Of a stretch of 64,000 nt of DNA, positions 52,146 to 62,805 are shown piece after piece. Each line of letters starts with the position of its first letter. The first letter of the stretch is position 1. This stretch comes from Caproiciproducens sp. NJN-50 (GTDB taxonomy: Bacteria; Bacillota; Clostridia; Oscillospirales; Acutalibacteraceae): positions 1,922,001 through 1,986,000 of the forward strand of contig NZ_CP035283.1 in assembly GCF_004103755.1 (NCBI RefSeq), in the 5' to 3' direction. The notes under the pieces are model-generated. The model made no database searches. It was not told the DNA's origin and saw only the letters and a list, made by a program, of their open reading frames with translations. Both the position numbers and the translations under genes were made by a program.

Positions 52146-53831
52146 ATGAAATTTTCCGAGATGGAATATCAGCGTCCCGATCTCAGGGCCATACAGCAAA
52201 GCTATCGCGAGATCACGGCGAAATTCCCTGCCTGTTCCGGCGCGGCCGAACAATATGATCTCATTCTTCGGCACGAGGCGCTTCTGAGCCGTTTTCAGTC
52301 GATGGGAACCATCGCCTCCATCCGCAACAGCATCGACACCGCAGACCCGTTCTACGAGGAGGAAATGGCCTTCTTCGACTCAAACAACCCCGTTTTTGAG
52401 GAATCCGTACAGAGCTTTTACAAAGCCGTCGCGGCGTCCAAATTCAGGAAAGAGCTGGAGCAAAAAACCGGGAGCCTGTTCTTCCGGAATCTTGAAATCT
52501 CTCTCCGGTCTTTCTCTCCCGCCGTCATAGAGCTGAAGAAAAAGGAAAACGCGCTGGTGACGGAATATGAAAAGCTCCTCGCCTCCGCGAAGATCGAATT
52601 CCGCGGAGAGACCCTGAACCTTTCGGAAATCCAGAAATACCAGGTTTCGCAGGACCGGCCGGCCCGGAAAGAGGCGTGGGAAAAAACCGCCGGGTTCTTC
52701 CTTGCGAATTCCGCGCGGCTGGACCAGATCTACTCGGAGCTCGTCCAAAACCGGACCGCCCAGGCGAAGCTTCTCGGGTACGACAATTACGTCCGCCTCG
52801 GTTACGACCGCCTGGGCCGCAACTGCTACGGTCCGGACGAAGTGAAAAAGTTCCGCGACCAGGTGGCGGAGGACCTCGTCCCGGTAATCGCCGAAATCAA
52901 AAAGGGACAGGCCGAACGCCTCGGCCTGCCCGATCTGAAATTCTACGACGACAACAATCTTTTCCCGGACGGAAACCCCGCGCCGAAGGGCGGCCGGCAA
53001 ACCCTGGTGAGCCAGGCGCAGAAAATGTACCGCGAAATGAGCCCTCTGACCGGAGAATTTTTTGATTTCATGGTGGAAAACGAGCTGTTTGACCTTGACA
53101 GCAAAAAGGGGAAGGCCGGCGGCGGCTACTGCACGGAAATCCCGGATTTCGGATCCCCGTTCATCTTTTCCAACTTCAACGGGACGGCCGGCGACGTGGA
53201 CGTCCTGACCCACGAGGCAGGCCATGCCTTTGCCAGCTATCAGGCCCGCAGGCTTCCGCTGCTGGAGCTGAGGACGCCGACGATGGACGCCGCGGAAACC
53301 CACTCCATGTCGATGGAGCTTTTCTCCCGCCGCTGGGACCCGCTGTTTTTCGGGGAGGATACGGAAAAATTCCACCTGTATCAGTTGGAGAAAGCCATCG
53401 GTTTCATCCCTTATGGCTGCCTTGTGGACGAGTTCCAGACCGCCATGTACGAGCAGCCGGACCTCACGCCGAAGGAACGGAAACAGGTCTGGAAGGAGCT
53501 GGAAGCAAAATACCGCCCGTGGATCGATTTCGATCATCTTCCGTTCTTCGAGGACGGCGGAGGCTACCAGCGCCAGCACCATATCTACTCGTTCCCATTG
53601 TACTATATCGACTACTGCCTCGCGCAGACGGCGGCGCTGGAGTTCTGGATCGATTCGGAAAAAGACTGGGACGGCGCTTTTTCCCGCTATCTCGCCTTTG
53701 TGGAAGCCGGCGGAAGCAGGACCTACGAGGAGCTGGTCAAATCCGCGGGGCTTGCGTACCCGATGGAGGAAGGCTGCGTCCGCGCCCTGAGCGATCAGAT
53801 GCTGAAATGGTTCCGCAAACACTCCAAATAG
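52146..53831 (+). CDS. M3-family oligoendopeptidase (PepF-like)
   Basis: 561 residues from ATG at 52146, with AAAAGGAGA upstream. The zinc motif is HEAGH (His356, Glu357, His360), followed by the third ligand Glu in TPTMDAAETHSMSMELF. The rest is helical with a large substrate channel, as in the M3B group. These cytoplasmic metallopeptidases cut peptides of roughly 6-20 residues. There are no export signals. It is monocistronic and followed by a terminator. Confidence 0.94.
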   Translation: MKFSEMEYQRPDLRAIQQSYREITAKFPACSGAAEQYDLILRHEALLSRFQSMGTIASIRNSIDTADPFYEEEMAFFDSNNPVFEESVQSFYKAVAASKFRKELEQKTGSLFFRNLEISLRSFSPAVIELKKKENALVTEYEKLLASAKIEFRGETLNLSEIQKYQVSQDRPARKEAWEKTAGFFLANSARLDQIYSELVQNRTAQAKLLGYDNYVRLGYDRLGRNCYGPDEVKKFRDQVAEDLVPVIAEIKKGQAERLGLPDLKFYDDNNLFPDGNPAPKGGRQTLVSQAQKMYREMSPLTGEFFDFMVENELFDLDSKKGKAGGGYCTEIPDFGSPFIFSNFNGTAGDVDVLTHEAGHAFASYQARRLPLLELRTPTMDAAETHSMSMELFSRRWDPLFFGEDTEKFHLYQLEKAIGFIPYGCLVDEFQTAMYEQPDLTPKERKQVWKELEAKYRPWIDFDHLPFFEDGGGYQRQHHIYSFPLYYIDYCLAQTAALEFWIDSEKDWDGAFSRYLAFVEAGGSRTYEELVKSAGLAYPMEEGCVRALSDQMLKWFRKHSK

Positions 53832-53844
53832 ACCTCAAAGCAGC

Positions 53845-53884
53845 GAAAGCCGCCGCTCTCCCATTCAGGAGCGCGGCGGCTTTC
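53845..53884 (+). terminator. Terminator of the M3 peptidase gene
   Basis: GAAAGCCGCCGC and GCGGCGGCTTTC form a perfect 12-bp stem with a 16-base loop, 14 bases past the stop codon. A short T-run is inside the 3' arm. Confidence 0.7.
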
Positions 53885-54262
53885 CATTGGGAAAAATCGG
53901 AAACGGGTCTTGCAAAAAGATGGAAAAGCGTTATAATAGATTTTATAAGGCACAAATAAAAAGTGCAAAGCAGGAGCAAGGTGCTAGCACACCCTGCTCC
54001 CTGCATACGGAGAAAGGCCCTCCATACGCAACGGAATATCCGCGCAATGCAACCTTATTATACTTCCAACTGCCGATTTTGTACAGAGGCAAGTATTCTG
54101 TTTGTTGCACTTGTCCGTCGGGGCGCTGTGTTATGGGAATGGAATTCCGTAACCGCGCTCTTTTTTGCTGCCTTATCATCGGCGCGCTGCGGGGGAGATC
54201 CCCCAAAGATCGTCCTCCCGCAGGCATGCCTTTGATAAGTTTGTGAAAAGATGGACTCATAG
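53885..54262. other. 380-base stretch without a supported gene
   Basis: Frames of 60-120 codons are open on both strands, but none has a ribosome site or family-like sequence. GGAGCAAGGTGCTAGCACACC around 53985 and CGGGGGAGATCCCCC around 54190 can form hairpins, and a TATAAT on the plus strand at 53932-53937 could start a short RNA. It may be a dispersed repeat or an RNA gene that I do not recognise. Confidence 0.35.
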
Positions 54263-54303
54263 AAGGGGAGAACGGACGCGTCCGGCGCGTCCGTTCTCCC
54301 CTT
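54263..54303 (-). terminator. Terminator of groESL
   Basis: A perfect 18-bp stem (54263-54280 with 54286-54303) with a 5-base loop, 20 bases past the groEL stop codon. The T-rich tail is short. Confidence 0.78.
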
Positions 54304-54323
54304 TGTGTGCGTATTGTGCTGGA

Positions 54324-55985
<1,662 letters not shown>

Positions 55986-56005
55986 TTAAGGCATGGGCAG
56001 TTTTT

Positions 56006-56302
<297 letters not shown>

Positions 56303-56318
56303 TTAATCATTATTGCAT

Positions 56319-56345
56319 TTAGCACTCATTAACCTTGAGTGCTAA
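56319..56345. promoter_or_regulatory. CIRCE operator (HrcA binding site)
   Basis: TTAGCACTC, 9 bases, GAGTGCTAA: an exact match to the CIRCE consensus. It lies between promoter and groES start, so HrcA represses the operon and heat stress releases it. The hrcA gene is outside the window. Confidence 0.97.
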
Positions 56346-56349
56346 GATT

Positions 56350-56378
56350 ATTTTATCTGCTTCCCCACTAAAAATCAA
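56350..56378 (-). promoter_or_regulatory. Sigma-70-type promoter of groESL
   Basis: On the minus strand, TTGATT (56373-56378), 17 bases, TAAAAT (56350-56355). The CIRCE element begins 4 bases after the -10 box. Confidence 0.75.
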
Positions 56379-56411
56379 GAGGTTTTTTGAGAAAAAGCAG
56401 GATTTCACAAA

Positions 56412-57338
56412 TTATTTACAAATTCCTTCCGTCCCATTCTCCGGAACGATAAACCGTGCGGCTCCGGGAAGAATTTGGAAACGGGCGGCCTTGATCAAAG
56501 CGACGTCTCCGTCCCGGTTGGAAGCGACGGGTTTCTCCGCGACGATCTCCATTTTTTTCCCGCGGCGGAAGGTCAGGATTTCTTCGAATTCCTTCGCCCC
56601 GATATGCCGCCCCGCCTTGTACAGGCCGACAAGCCTCGGGATCTGATAAAGCGGCGGCTTCCGGATCAGGATAAAGTCCAGCAGGCCGTCGTCCGGGACC
56701 GCCTGCGGCGCGCCCCGGTATCCCCCTCCGTAGTACTGCCCGCTGGCGGCCAGGGCGAAAACGAAGCACCCTTCAAAGGTTTCGGAATCGTCGATCCTGA
56801 CGCGCAGGTTGTCCCCGATCCGGCCGAGGAGGACCCTCAGAAGCGCCAGATCGTAAGCGGCGGGACCGCTGACAAGCGGAAGGCGCTTGATGCGCTCCAT
56901 ATACAAAGCCACCATCGCGTCCATGCCCACGGAGCACAGGTTGATCGAGAGCCCAAGCCCCGTGCGGATCAGGTCGACTGGCCGCGAAACCCCCGCAAGC
57001 TGCCGTTCGGGGGAGAGGAAATCTTCCATCGCGCCGAAAATTTTAATATAATCATTGCCGGACCCGCAGGGAAAAATTCCGATCTCCACATTCTTTTTCC
57101 CCGCGGCGCCCTGGGCGATTTCACCGAGCGTCCCGTCTCCGCCAAAGGCGTAAATTCTGACCGGGTCCCCTTTTTCCGCTTCCCTTTCGGTCAGCCGGAT
57201 CGCCTCTCCCGGCTCCCGCGTCAGGTAACAGGCGGGATTCAGTTCCTGCGCCATAAAAAAGCGCCGGACCGCCGGAAGGACGGTCTCAGCCGCGTTCTGT
57301 TTGCCCGCGGCGGGATTGACGATCAGGACATAGCGCAT
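56412..57338 (-). CDS. Diacylglycerol/lipid kinase family protein (YegS/DgkB type)
   Basis: 308 residues. The N-terminal motif is VLIVNPAAGKQNA, the nucleotide loop is AFGGDGTLGEIAQG, and the site GIFPCGSGNDYIK follows; all three are diagnostic of the DAG kinase catalytic domain. These proteins phosphorylate diacylglycerol or related lipids at the membrane. Start ATG at 57338 overlaps the stop of the preceding gene (TGATG), so the two are translationally coupled. Confidence 0.93.
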   Translation of the reverse strand: MRYVLIVNPAAGKQNAAETVLPAVRRFFMAQELNPACYLTREPGEAIRLTEREAEKGDPVRIYAFGGDGTLGEIAQGAAGKKNVEIGIFPCGSGNDYIKIFGAMEDFLSPERQLAGVSRPVDLIRTGLGLSINLCSVGMDAMVALYMERIKRLPLVSGPAAYDLALLRVLLGRIGDNLRVRIDDSETFEGCFVFALAASGQYYGGGYRGAPQAVPDDGLLDFILIRKPPLYQIPRLVGLYKAGRHIGAKEFEEILTFRRGKKMEIVAEKPVASNRDGDVALIKAARFQILPGAARFIVPENGTEGICK

Positions 57339-57748
57339 CAGGGTTCCTCCCCCGGCGCCGACTGAAACAGGTCGGACAGCGGAATCCCGAACCGGCCGGC
57401 GGCTTCTTTCAGGCCGTCGCCGATCTCCCCGCGTGAAAAGCCGCAGCGCTCCAGCGTGTCGTCGTCGAGCGCGTTCAGCCTCGAATAGAAGTCGACGGCC
57501 ATCTCCAGATACCGCCGGTCGCGTGAATCCATCCGTTCGAACAGCAGATTTTCCGCTTCGTTGATCTGATTTTCCCGAATCAGCTTCACCAGCGTCTGAT
57601 GCAGCCGGTATGCCGAATCTTTCTTCTCTGCTTCCGAAATTTCAAACTCCGGAGTTTTTTTATTCAGCACGGCTACCGTGAGAAAATTGACGATGCTCTC
57701 GATCTGCCTCATCACCCAGTCATCCTGAAACAACTCTTGCTCCCCCAT
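57338..57748 (-). CDS. Conserved hypothetical protein, DUF6483-like
   Basis: 136 residues, all helical and acidic. It begins QDDWVMRQIESIVNFLTVAVLNKK and has LRAQ-free helical repeats such as ALDDDTLERCGFSRGEI. I recall similar small proteins in Clostridia annotated as DUF6483, of unknown function, but did not check. It is coupled to the lipid kinase gene by a stop/start overlap and follows the RNA methyltransferase gene by 21 bases. Confidence 0.65.
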   Translation of the reverse strand: MGEQELFQDDWVMRQIESIVNFLTVAVLNKKTPEFEISEAEKKDSAYRLHQTLVKLIRENQINEAENLLFERMDSRDRRYLEMAVDFYSRLNALDDDTLERCGFSRGEIGDGLKEAAGRFGIPLSDLFQSAPGEEP

Positions 57749-57769
57749 TTCCGGCGCCTCACGCAGCCG

Positions 57770-58891
57770 TTATTTAAAATACATGTAGTACTGGCACCGG
57801 ATCATCCCGTTATAGAGCTTTCTCCGCTTGTCCGCTTTGCGCCCGAAGCAGGCCTCAAAGGTCTCGTCCGGACTGATGACGGAATAGCTCCAGAAATGTC
57901 TGCGTTCAAAAACCTTCCCCATCGCCCGGTAAAGCTCCCGCGCCTGGTTCACATCCAAAAGCCGTTCTCCGTAGGGAGGGTTGCAGATGACGCAGCCTGA
58001 TTCGCCGTCCGCCCGGAATTGGGAAATTTCCTTTTTTTCAGCGCGGATGCAGTCCCCGACGCCGGCTTTTTTTGCGTTCTCCTTCGTCAGGGAAACCGCC
58101 GACGGGTCGCTGTCATAGCCGAAGCCTTCAAATGAAACGTCCCGCTTTTCCAGCTCCCTCGTACGCTCCCGCTCCCTTTGCCAGACCGCTTTCCCAATGC
58201 GGGAAAACCCTTCGGCCGCAAAGCTGCGCCCGATCCCCGGGGCGATGTTCCGCGCGTGTATCGCGCCCTCGATCAGGATGGTCCCCGAACCGCAGAACGG
58301 GTCGATCAGCCGGGCGTCCCTGCGGACGCGCGAAAGCGACGCCATGGAGGCGGCAAGCGTTTCCTTGATCGGAGCCACCGCCGAATTTGCACGGTATCCA
58401 CGCTTGTGCAGCCCCTCCCCCGAAGTGTCGATCATCAGGCTGACCCGGTCCTTCAGAATCAGGAACTGAATCTGGTATTTCGTCCCCGTCTCTTCAAACC
58501 ACTGCAGGGAATATTTCTGTTTCAGGCGTTCCACGACCGCCTTTTTGACAATCGACTGGCAGTCAGGCACACTGGCAAGCTGGGAGGACAGGCTGGACCC
58601 TTTTACGGGGAACGCGTCCCTCTTTCCGATCCAGCGTTCCCACGGCAGCGCCCGGACTCCCTGGAACAGCTCTTCAAAGCTCCGGGCGGGGAATTCGCCC
58701 ATCAGGATCTGGATCCGCTCTCCGCACCGGGACCAAAGGTTGGAGCGGACAAGCATTTCCTCCGATCCGGCGAAAACGACGCGGCCGTTCTGTGCCTCCA
58801 CCTCCTCGGCTTCCATGCGCCTGAGCTCGTCCGCGACAAGGCCCTCGACCCCAAGCATGCAGGGACAAACCAGTTTAAAATCCTCCATCAT
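57770..58891 (-). CDS. THUMP-domain class I SAM-dependent RNA methyltransferase (RlmL/YpsC type)
   Basis: 373 residues. The N-terminal third is a THUMP RNA-binding domain (CPCMLGVEGLVADELRRMEAE). LIDPFCGSGTILIEGA is the SAM-binding motif I, and VICNPPYGERL is the NPPY catalytic motif of N2-guanine or N6-adenine methyltransferases. It probably methylates 23S rRNA. ATG at 58891 or the next codon is the start. The order methyltransferase, DUF, lipid kinase suggests one operon. Confidence 0.92.
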   Translation of the reverse strand: MMEDFKLVCPCMLGVEGLVADELRRMEAEEVEAQNGRVVFAGSEEMLVRSNLWSRCGERIQILMGEFPARSFEELFQGVRALPWERWIGKRDAFPVKGSSLSSQLASVPDCQSIVKKAVVERLKQKYSLQWFEETGTKYQIQFLILKDRVSLMIDTSGEGLHKRGYRANSAVAPIKETLAASMASLSRVRRDARLIDPFCGSGTILIEGAIHARNIAPGIGRSFAAEGFSRIGKAVWQRERERTRELEKRDVSFEGFGYDSDPSAVSLTKENAKKAGVGDCIRAEKKEISQFRADGESGCVICNPPYGERLLDVNQARELYRAMGKVFERRHFWSYSVISPDETFEACFGRKADKRRKLYNGMIRCQYYMYFK

Positions 58892-58968
58892 ACCTCTCCT
58901 CAGAAAGAAGGGGGCCGCGCTCTGCAGCCCCTTTCCATTTGTTTTAGTATTCTTTTTTTCAAAAGAGT

Positions 58969-59502
58969 TTATTCCGCATCCGGCGTCAGGAGCCCATAAT
59001 CCCCGTTTTTCCGCTGATAGACGACATTGATCTGGTTGTCCTCCTGGTTGCGGAACATAAAGAACTGGTGTTCCAACAGGTTCATCTGCAGGATCGCCTC
59101 TTCCACGCTCATCGGCTTGACGGAAAAATGTTTCGTCCGGACAATTTTATATTCCTCCGGCTCTTCCTTTTCCCCTGGGGTTTCCCTAAAATCCTCATCA
59201 AAAGCCAGACCGTGAATCCGTTTCGCAAGGCGTGTCTTGTTTCTGCGGATCTGGCTCGAAAGCGCGTCAATCACGTCGTCCAATGCGTCGTTCATCTCAT
59301 CGGCAGTCGCTTCCGCGCGGTAAAACATCCCGCGTGACCGGATCGTGATCTCCACGGTCTGGCGGTTTTTCAGTACGGTTACGACGACTTTCGCCTCGGC
59401 ATCTTCATCGAAAATGCGGTCAAAGCGAGAGAGTTTTTTCGCTGCAAGATCCTTGAAATGATCCCGCAGGCTGACTTTTCTGCCGGTAATCGTGATCTTC
59501 AT
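58969..59502 (-). CDS. hpf: Ribosome hibernation promoting factor, long form
   Basis: 177 residues. Residues 1-100 are the S30AE/YfiA domain (MKITITGRKVSLRDHFKDLAAKKLSRFDRIF), which binds the 30S decoding region. Residues of about 120-175 (VRTKHFSVKPMSVEEAILQMNLLEHQFFMFRN) are the dimerisation domain that makes 100S ribosomes. The two-domain form is typical of Firmicutes. ATG at 59502 has AAGGAGATG upstream. Confidence 0.96.
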   Translation of the reverse strand: MKITITGRKVSLRDHFKDLAAKKLSRFDRIFDEDAEAKVVVTVLKNRQTVEITIRSRGMFYRAEATADEMNDALDDVIDALSSQIRRNKTRLAKRIHGLAFDEDFRETPGEKEEPEEYKIVRTKHFSVKPMSVEEAILQMNLLEHQFFMFRNQEDNQINVVYQRKNGDYGLLTPDAE

Positions 59503-59589
59503 GACAACATCTCCTTAAGCGTACTTGGAAGGAAATCATTCCCCGCCTATACTATAACATACGCCAAAGGAAAAAGAAATAGAAAGCTC

Positions 59590-60753
59590 TCAAATCGCCG
59601 TGAAAGCGATTCTTCCCCCCGCAATCACGCAGAGCGGTTTCGATTCCAGGCGGAGAGGATCCGTTTCAAACGCCACGAGGTCCGCGTCCTTTCCTTCCTC
59701 AATGGTGCCGACCCGCCCGTCGATGCCGCAGATTTTCGCCGGATTGACGGTGATCGCGCGGAGCGCCTCCTCGTGGTCCATTCCCTCGCGCACGGCGAGG
59801 GCGGCGCAGAGCGGCAGGTACTGGATCGGCGTGACCGGGTGGTCCGTGACGATCGCCGTCGGGATGCCGGCCTTCGCGAGAATCCCCGGACAGGACGGCG
59901 TCAGGTTTTTTAATTCCGGCTTGCTGCGGTCGCAGAGGATGGGGCCGGACAAAACCCTGACATGGTCGCGGAGCAGTCCGTCCGTAATCAGATGCGCTTC
60001 CGTTCCGTGGACAATCACATAGTTCAGACGGAATTCCTTTGCAATCCGGATGGCCGTATAGATATCGTCGGCACGGTGCGCGTGAAAATGCACCTCGATC
60101 TCCCCGCGGAGCGCGGGAAGAAGGGATTCGCTTTTGATATCGAAATCCGGAGGGTCCGTCTCCTCGTCGGCTTCCGAGCGCTCCAGGTCCTCCAGATACC
60201 GCTTCGCCTTGAAAAGTTCGGACCGGATCAGGGAAGCCGTTGCCATCCGGGTGGAGGGGGCTTCGTTTTTTCCGTGATAGACGGTTTTGGGGTTCTCTCC
60301 AAGCGCCATTTTAATGGCGAGAGGAGCCTTGACGATCATGTCGTCGATCCTGGTGCCGTAAGTCTTGACCGCCGCCATCTGCCCCCCGATGGGGTCCGCG
60401 CTGCCCGGCCCGGTCACCACCGTGGTCACTCCCGCGGCCAGCGCTTCCGAAAAACACCGGTCCATCGGGTTGATGGCGTCCACGGCGCGCAGCTGCGGGG
60501 AAACGGGGTCGGTCTCCTCGTTTCCGTCGTCGCCTTCAAAGGTGAGCCCGTCCTCCCACATGCCCAGGTGCGTGTGCGCATCAATAAAGCCCGGGTAAAG
60601 CCCCGCGCCGCGCAGGTCCAGCACCTTTTCACCGGAAAAAGGGGCGAGGGAACCGGCGCAGACCGTCTCGATCCTTCCGTCCCGAATCCTGACGGAGCCC
60701 TCCGGTATGGCAGTTCCCGCCATGGTATGGATTTTTGCGTTGCAAATCAGCAT
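59590..60753 (-). CDS. Amidohydrolase, imidazolonepropionase-like
   Basis: 387 residues from ATG at 60753, with GGAGGC upstream; the T-rich tail of the yabR terminator overlaps its leader. Metal ligands are in GFIDAHTHLGMWEDG and later EVHFHAHRADD, with Asp in TAIVTDHPVTP. ITVNPAKICGIDGRVGTIEEGKDADLV is the typical C-terminal strand region. It hydrolyses a cyclic amide or peptide-like bond. No neighbours hint at the substrate. Confidence 0.88.
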   Translation of the reverse strand: MLICNAKIHTMAGTAIPEGSVRIRDGRIETVCAGSLAPFSGEKVLDLRGAGLYPGFIDAHTHLGMWEDGLTFEGDDGNEETDPVSPQLRAVDAINPMDRCFSEALAAGVTTVVTGPGSADPIGGQMAAVKTYGTRIDDMIVKAPLAIKMALGENPKTVYHGKNEAPSTRMATASLIRSELFKAKRYLEDLERSEADEETDPPDFDIKSESLLPALRGEIEVHFHAHRADDIYTAIRIAKEFRLNYVIVHGTEAHLITDGLLRDHVRVLSGPILCDRSKPELKNLTPSCPGILAKAGIPTAIVTDHPVTPIQYLPLCAALAVREGMDHEEALRAITVNPAKICGIDGRVGTIEEGKDADLVAFETDPLRLESKPLCVIAGGRIAFTAI

Positions 60754-60765
60754 AACAGCCTCCAA

Positions 60766-60793
60766 TAAAAAAGCGGAGTGCGTGCACTCCGCT
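60766..60793 (-). terminator. Intrinsic terminator after yabR
   Basis: AGCGGAGTGC and GCACTCCGCT form a perfect 10-bp stem with a 2-base loop; on the minus strand a TTTTTT run follows. Confidence 0.9.
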
Positions 60794-60807
60794 GCCATTC
60801 TGTTTTT

Positions 60808-61257
60808 CTATTTCGCCTGGTTGGACCCGCCGCCGTGCCTGGAAAAGCCGCCGCGTTTCGATTCCATGCACCGTTTCAGATCCAGCATTTTTTCATCGCT
60901 TGTCTGCTTGAACTTGGACAGCATGTCTTCAAAGTTGGCAGGCTCGTTTCGCCTGCTCGGCTGCCACTCGTAGCTGCCCGGCCTGGATGGCCTTGCCGCG
61001 CCGCCGCCGTTTGGCCGGGCGGGCTCCGCAACCCGTTTCATGGAAAGGCTGATCTTTCCTTCCGGAGTGATATTCAGGATCTTGACCTTGACCATCTGGT
61101 TTTCCGATACGAAATCGCGAATCTCCTTTACAAAGGTGGGCGCAACCTCCGAAATATGGACCATGCCGGTCTTTCCCCCCGGAAGTTCTACAAACGCACC
61201 GAATTTCGTGATGCCCGTAACCTTCCCTTCCAGAACCGTTCCTACCTCAAGCTGCAT
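60808..61257 (-). CDS. yabR: S1 RNA-binding domain protein (YabR-like)
   Basis: 149 residues. Residues of about 1-70 form one S1 domain: MQLEVGTVLEGKVTGITKFGAFVELPGGKTGMVHISEV. The rest is low-complexity and basic (GGGAARPSRPG) with a charged end. It binds RNA, and its precise role is unknown. The position after divIC matches Bacillus yabR and closes the conserved sporulation cluster, followed by a strong terminator. Confidence 0.93.
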   Translation of the reverse strand: MQLEVGTVLEGKVTGITKFGAFVELPGGKTGMVHISEVAPTFVKEIRDFVSENQMVKVKILNITPEGKISLSMKRVAEPARPNGGGAARPSRPGSYEWQPSRRNEPANFEDMLSKFKQTSDEKMLDLKRCMESKRGGFSRHGGGSNQAK

Positions 61258-61289
61258 ATGTAAGTGTTTTCCTCCTTAGACAGAGCTGT

Positions 61290-61592
61290 TTAATGTCCGG
61301 CTATATTAACAAAAACACGTTCGCCCGGTTTGGCGTAATCGAGCTCTTCTCTGGCCTTGCGCTCAATATAATCGCTCTCGTCGTTTGCTCCCGTGCTGAA
61401 AGCATGTTTTAAATCTTCATTCTGTATTTCCTGAATCTGTATCTGTTGTCTGGCAGCTTCCAGCTCCCGTCGCTTTTCCTGGATCTTGATCTGCTGATTT
61501 ACAAGCGCGACAAGCATATATGCCGCAAAAGCGAAAACTGCCAGCCGCAGCAAAAAGCTCTTTTTAGGCTTTTGATTTTCTAGCACCTTCAT
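61290..61592 (-). CDS. divIC: Septum formation initiator DivIC/FtsB-like protein
   Basis: 100 residues: a short basic N terminus, one membrane segment (LLRLAVFAFAAYMLVALV) and then a coiled coil (QQIKIQEKRRELEAARQQIQIQEIQNEDL), followed by the conserved YIERKAREELDYAKPGERVFV. It belongs to the division complex with DivIB and FtsL. Its start lies inside the end of yabQ (29-base overlap). Confidence 0.93.
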   Translation of the reverse strand: MKVLENQKPKKSFLLRLAVFAFAAYMLVALVNQQIKIQEKRRELEAARQQIQIQEIQNEDLKHAFSTGANDESDYIERKAREELDYAKPGERVFVNIAGH

Positions 61593-62118
61593 TTTTCCGC
61601 ACGACCTTACGTTTTCGCCGATTTCGCCGAATCAGGCGCCATCCATTAGGACGATTATACACTATTTTCGCCCTTCGTTTCAAGCGTTTTTTCAGGCCCA
61701 GAACCTTTTTTTCCAAGAATTTTATCCCCCGGGCGGCTTTTTTGCCAAACCATCTGAAAATACGGTGGAAAAGCTCGGCGGCCGGATTGAAAAAGTGGCG
61801 ATATAAAAAGTCCGAAACAGCCCGGAAAATGAAAGCCGTCACCTGTCCAACGGTGAAATAATAGGCAAACCAGCCGACGGCCTCCCCCGCGAGAAGGTAG
61901 AAGCGGACCGCTCCGCCCCCGAGGGGTAAAGCCAGCAAAAAGGAAAAGAAAGCGCAGAGGACCATATAGAAAAAATCCTGGAAAAACACGGCGCGCGCCC
62001 GGGAATGAAAGAAATCCCGCCAGATCCTGAGAACATCATAAAACGCGCCGAGAAGGAAACCTCCGGCGACAGAGACGGCAAAACCAAACACCTGATAGGA
62101 AAGGAAAGCTGTGATCAA
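61564..62118 (-). CDS. yabQ: Spore cortex biosynthesis protein YabQ
   Basis: 184 residues, with four or five hydrophobic segments in the first 110 (FLSYQVFGFAVSVAGGFLLGAFYDVLRIWRD at the start) and a basic C-terminal tail (RAKIVYNRPNGWRLIRRN). YabQ is a forespore membrane protein needed for cortex formation in Bacillus. Gene order with yabP and divIC is conserved. Confidence 0.93.
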   Translation of the reverse strand: MITAFLSYQVFGFAVSVAGGFLLGAFYDVLRIWRDFFHSRARAVFFQDFFYMVLCAFFSFLLALPLGGGAVRFYLLAGEAVGWFAYYFTVGQVTAFIFRAVSDFLYRHFFNPAAELFHRIFRWFGKKAARGIKFLEKKVLGLKKRLKRRAKIVYNRPNGWRLIRRNRRKRKVVRKNEGARKSKA

Positions 62119-62132
62119 GGCATTTCACGCCC

Positions 62133-62465
62133 CTATTTGAACAGACGGTTAAAAAGCCCGCCCGTTGTCGCCCGGTTCTCCGAATAGGTCATCGAAGTGA
62201 TTTCGCCGTTGAGCGTCAGTTCCCCTGAGTCAATATTCAGTTTGTCAATATGCAGATTCGCACCGTGGATAACAAGCTCCCCCAAGTCGGTGTAGGCAAC
62301 CACCGTCTGCTCGTCAAAGCTGTCGACATTGGAAACGCCAGTGGCTGTGAGCGTTTTGCGGTCTTCAAGGATCAAACTGTGTGGGGTTTTTACCGCTTTT
62401 TGTTCGGCCAAAGGAATCCCTCCCGCTTCGTACTGTTCCAATTGTATGCGAAGGCGGTTGGACAT
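62133..62465 (-). CDS. yabP: Sporulation protein YabP
   Basis: 110 residues from ATG at 62465, with GGAGCA upstream at the end of rqcP. It has the YabP/YqfC-type beta-rich domain: HSLILEDRKTLTATGVSNVDSFDEQTVV. It is a mother-cell sporulation protein of unclear detail, often linked with YabQ. It overlaps neither neighbour and begins 4 bases after the rqcP stop codon. Confidence 0.94.
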   Translation of the reverse strand: MSNRLRIQLEQYEAGGIPLAEQKAVKTPHSLILEDRKTLTATGVSNVDSFDEQTVVAYTDLGELVIHGANLHIDKLNIDSGELTLNGEITSMTYSENRATTGGLFNRLFK

Positions 62466-62469
62466 ATAC

Positions 62470-62730
62470 TTAATGCTCCGCCGGCCCTTCCGAAAGAATT
62501 TGGTACAGGTCCGACGCCTGGCCCTTTCCAACGGTCTCACCGACGCTGAGAACTTTGGCCCGGATGCTGCGGGAGCCAAGGCCGATTTCGATCAGATCGC
62601 CCACTTTGATCTCATAGGAAGCGCGCGCCGGTTTTGAATTGACCAGCACACGGCCCGCATCACAGGCCTCATTTGCAACGGTCCGGCGCTTGATCAGCCT
62701 CGACACTTTTAAATATTTATCCAGTCTCAT
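62470..62730 (-). CDS. rqcP: S4-domain RNA-binding protein RqcP (YabO)
   Basis: 86 residues: MRLDKYLKVSRLIKRRTVANEACDAGRVLVNSKPARASYEIKVGD-type S4 domain (first 55 residues). RqcP binds the 50S subunit and helps RqcH add alanine tails to stalled peptides. The location before yabP matches B. subtilis yabO. Confidence 0.94.
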   Translation of the reverse strand: MRLDKYLKVSRLIKRRTVANEACDAGRVLVNSKPARASYEIKVGDLIEIGLGSRSIRAKVLSVGETVGKGQASDLYQILSEGPAEH

Positions 62731-62754
62731 GATTTCCCTTCCAATAAATCAACA

Positions 62755-62784
62755 GGACTGTAACAAGGAAACACGTTACAGTCC
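62755..62784 (-). terminator. Stem-loop between hup and rqcP
   Basis: GGACTGTAAC and GTTACAGTCC form a perfect 10-bp stem with a 10-base loop, 22 bases past the hup stop codon. With no T-run it may act as partial terminator or as mRNA end protection for the abundant hup mRNA. Confidence 0.55.
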
Positions 62785-62805
62785 CGATTCATTGTAAATA
62801 TATGA

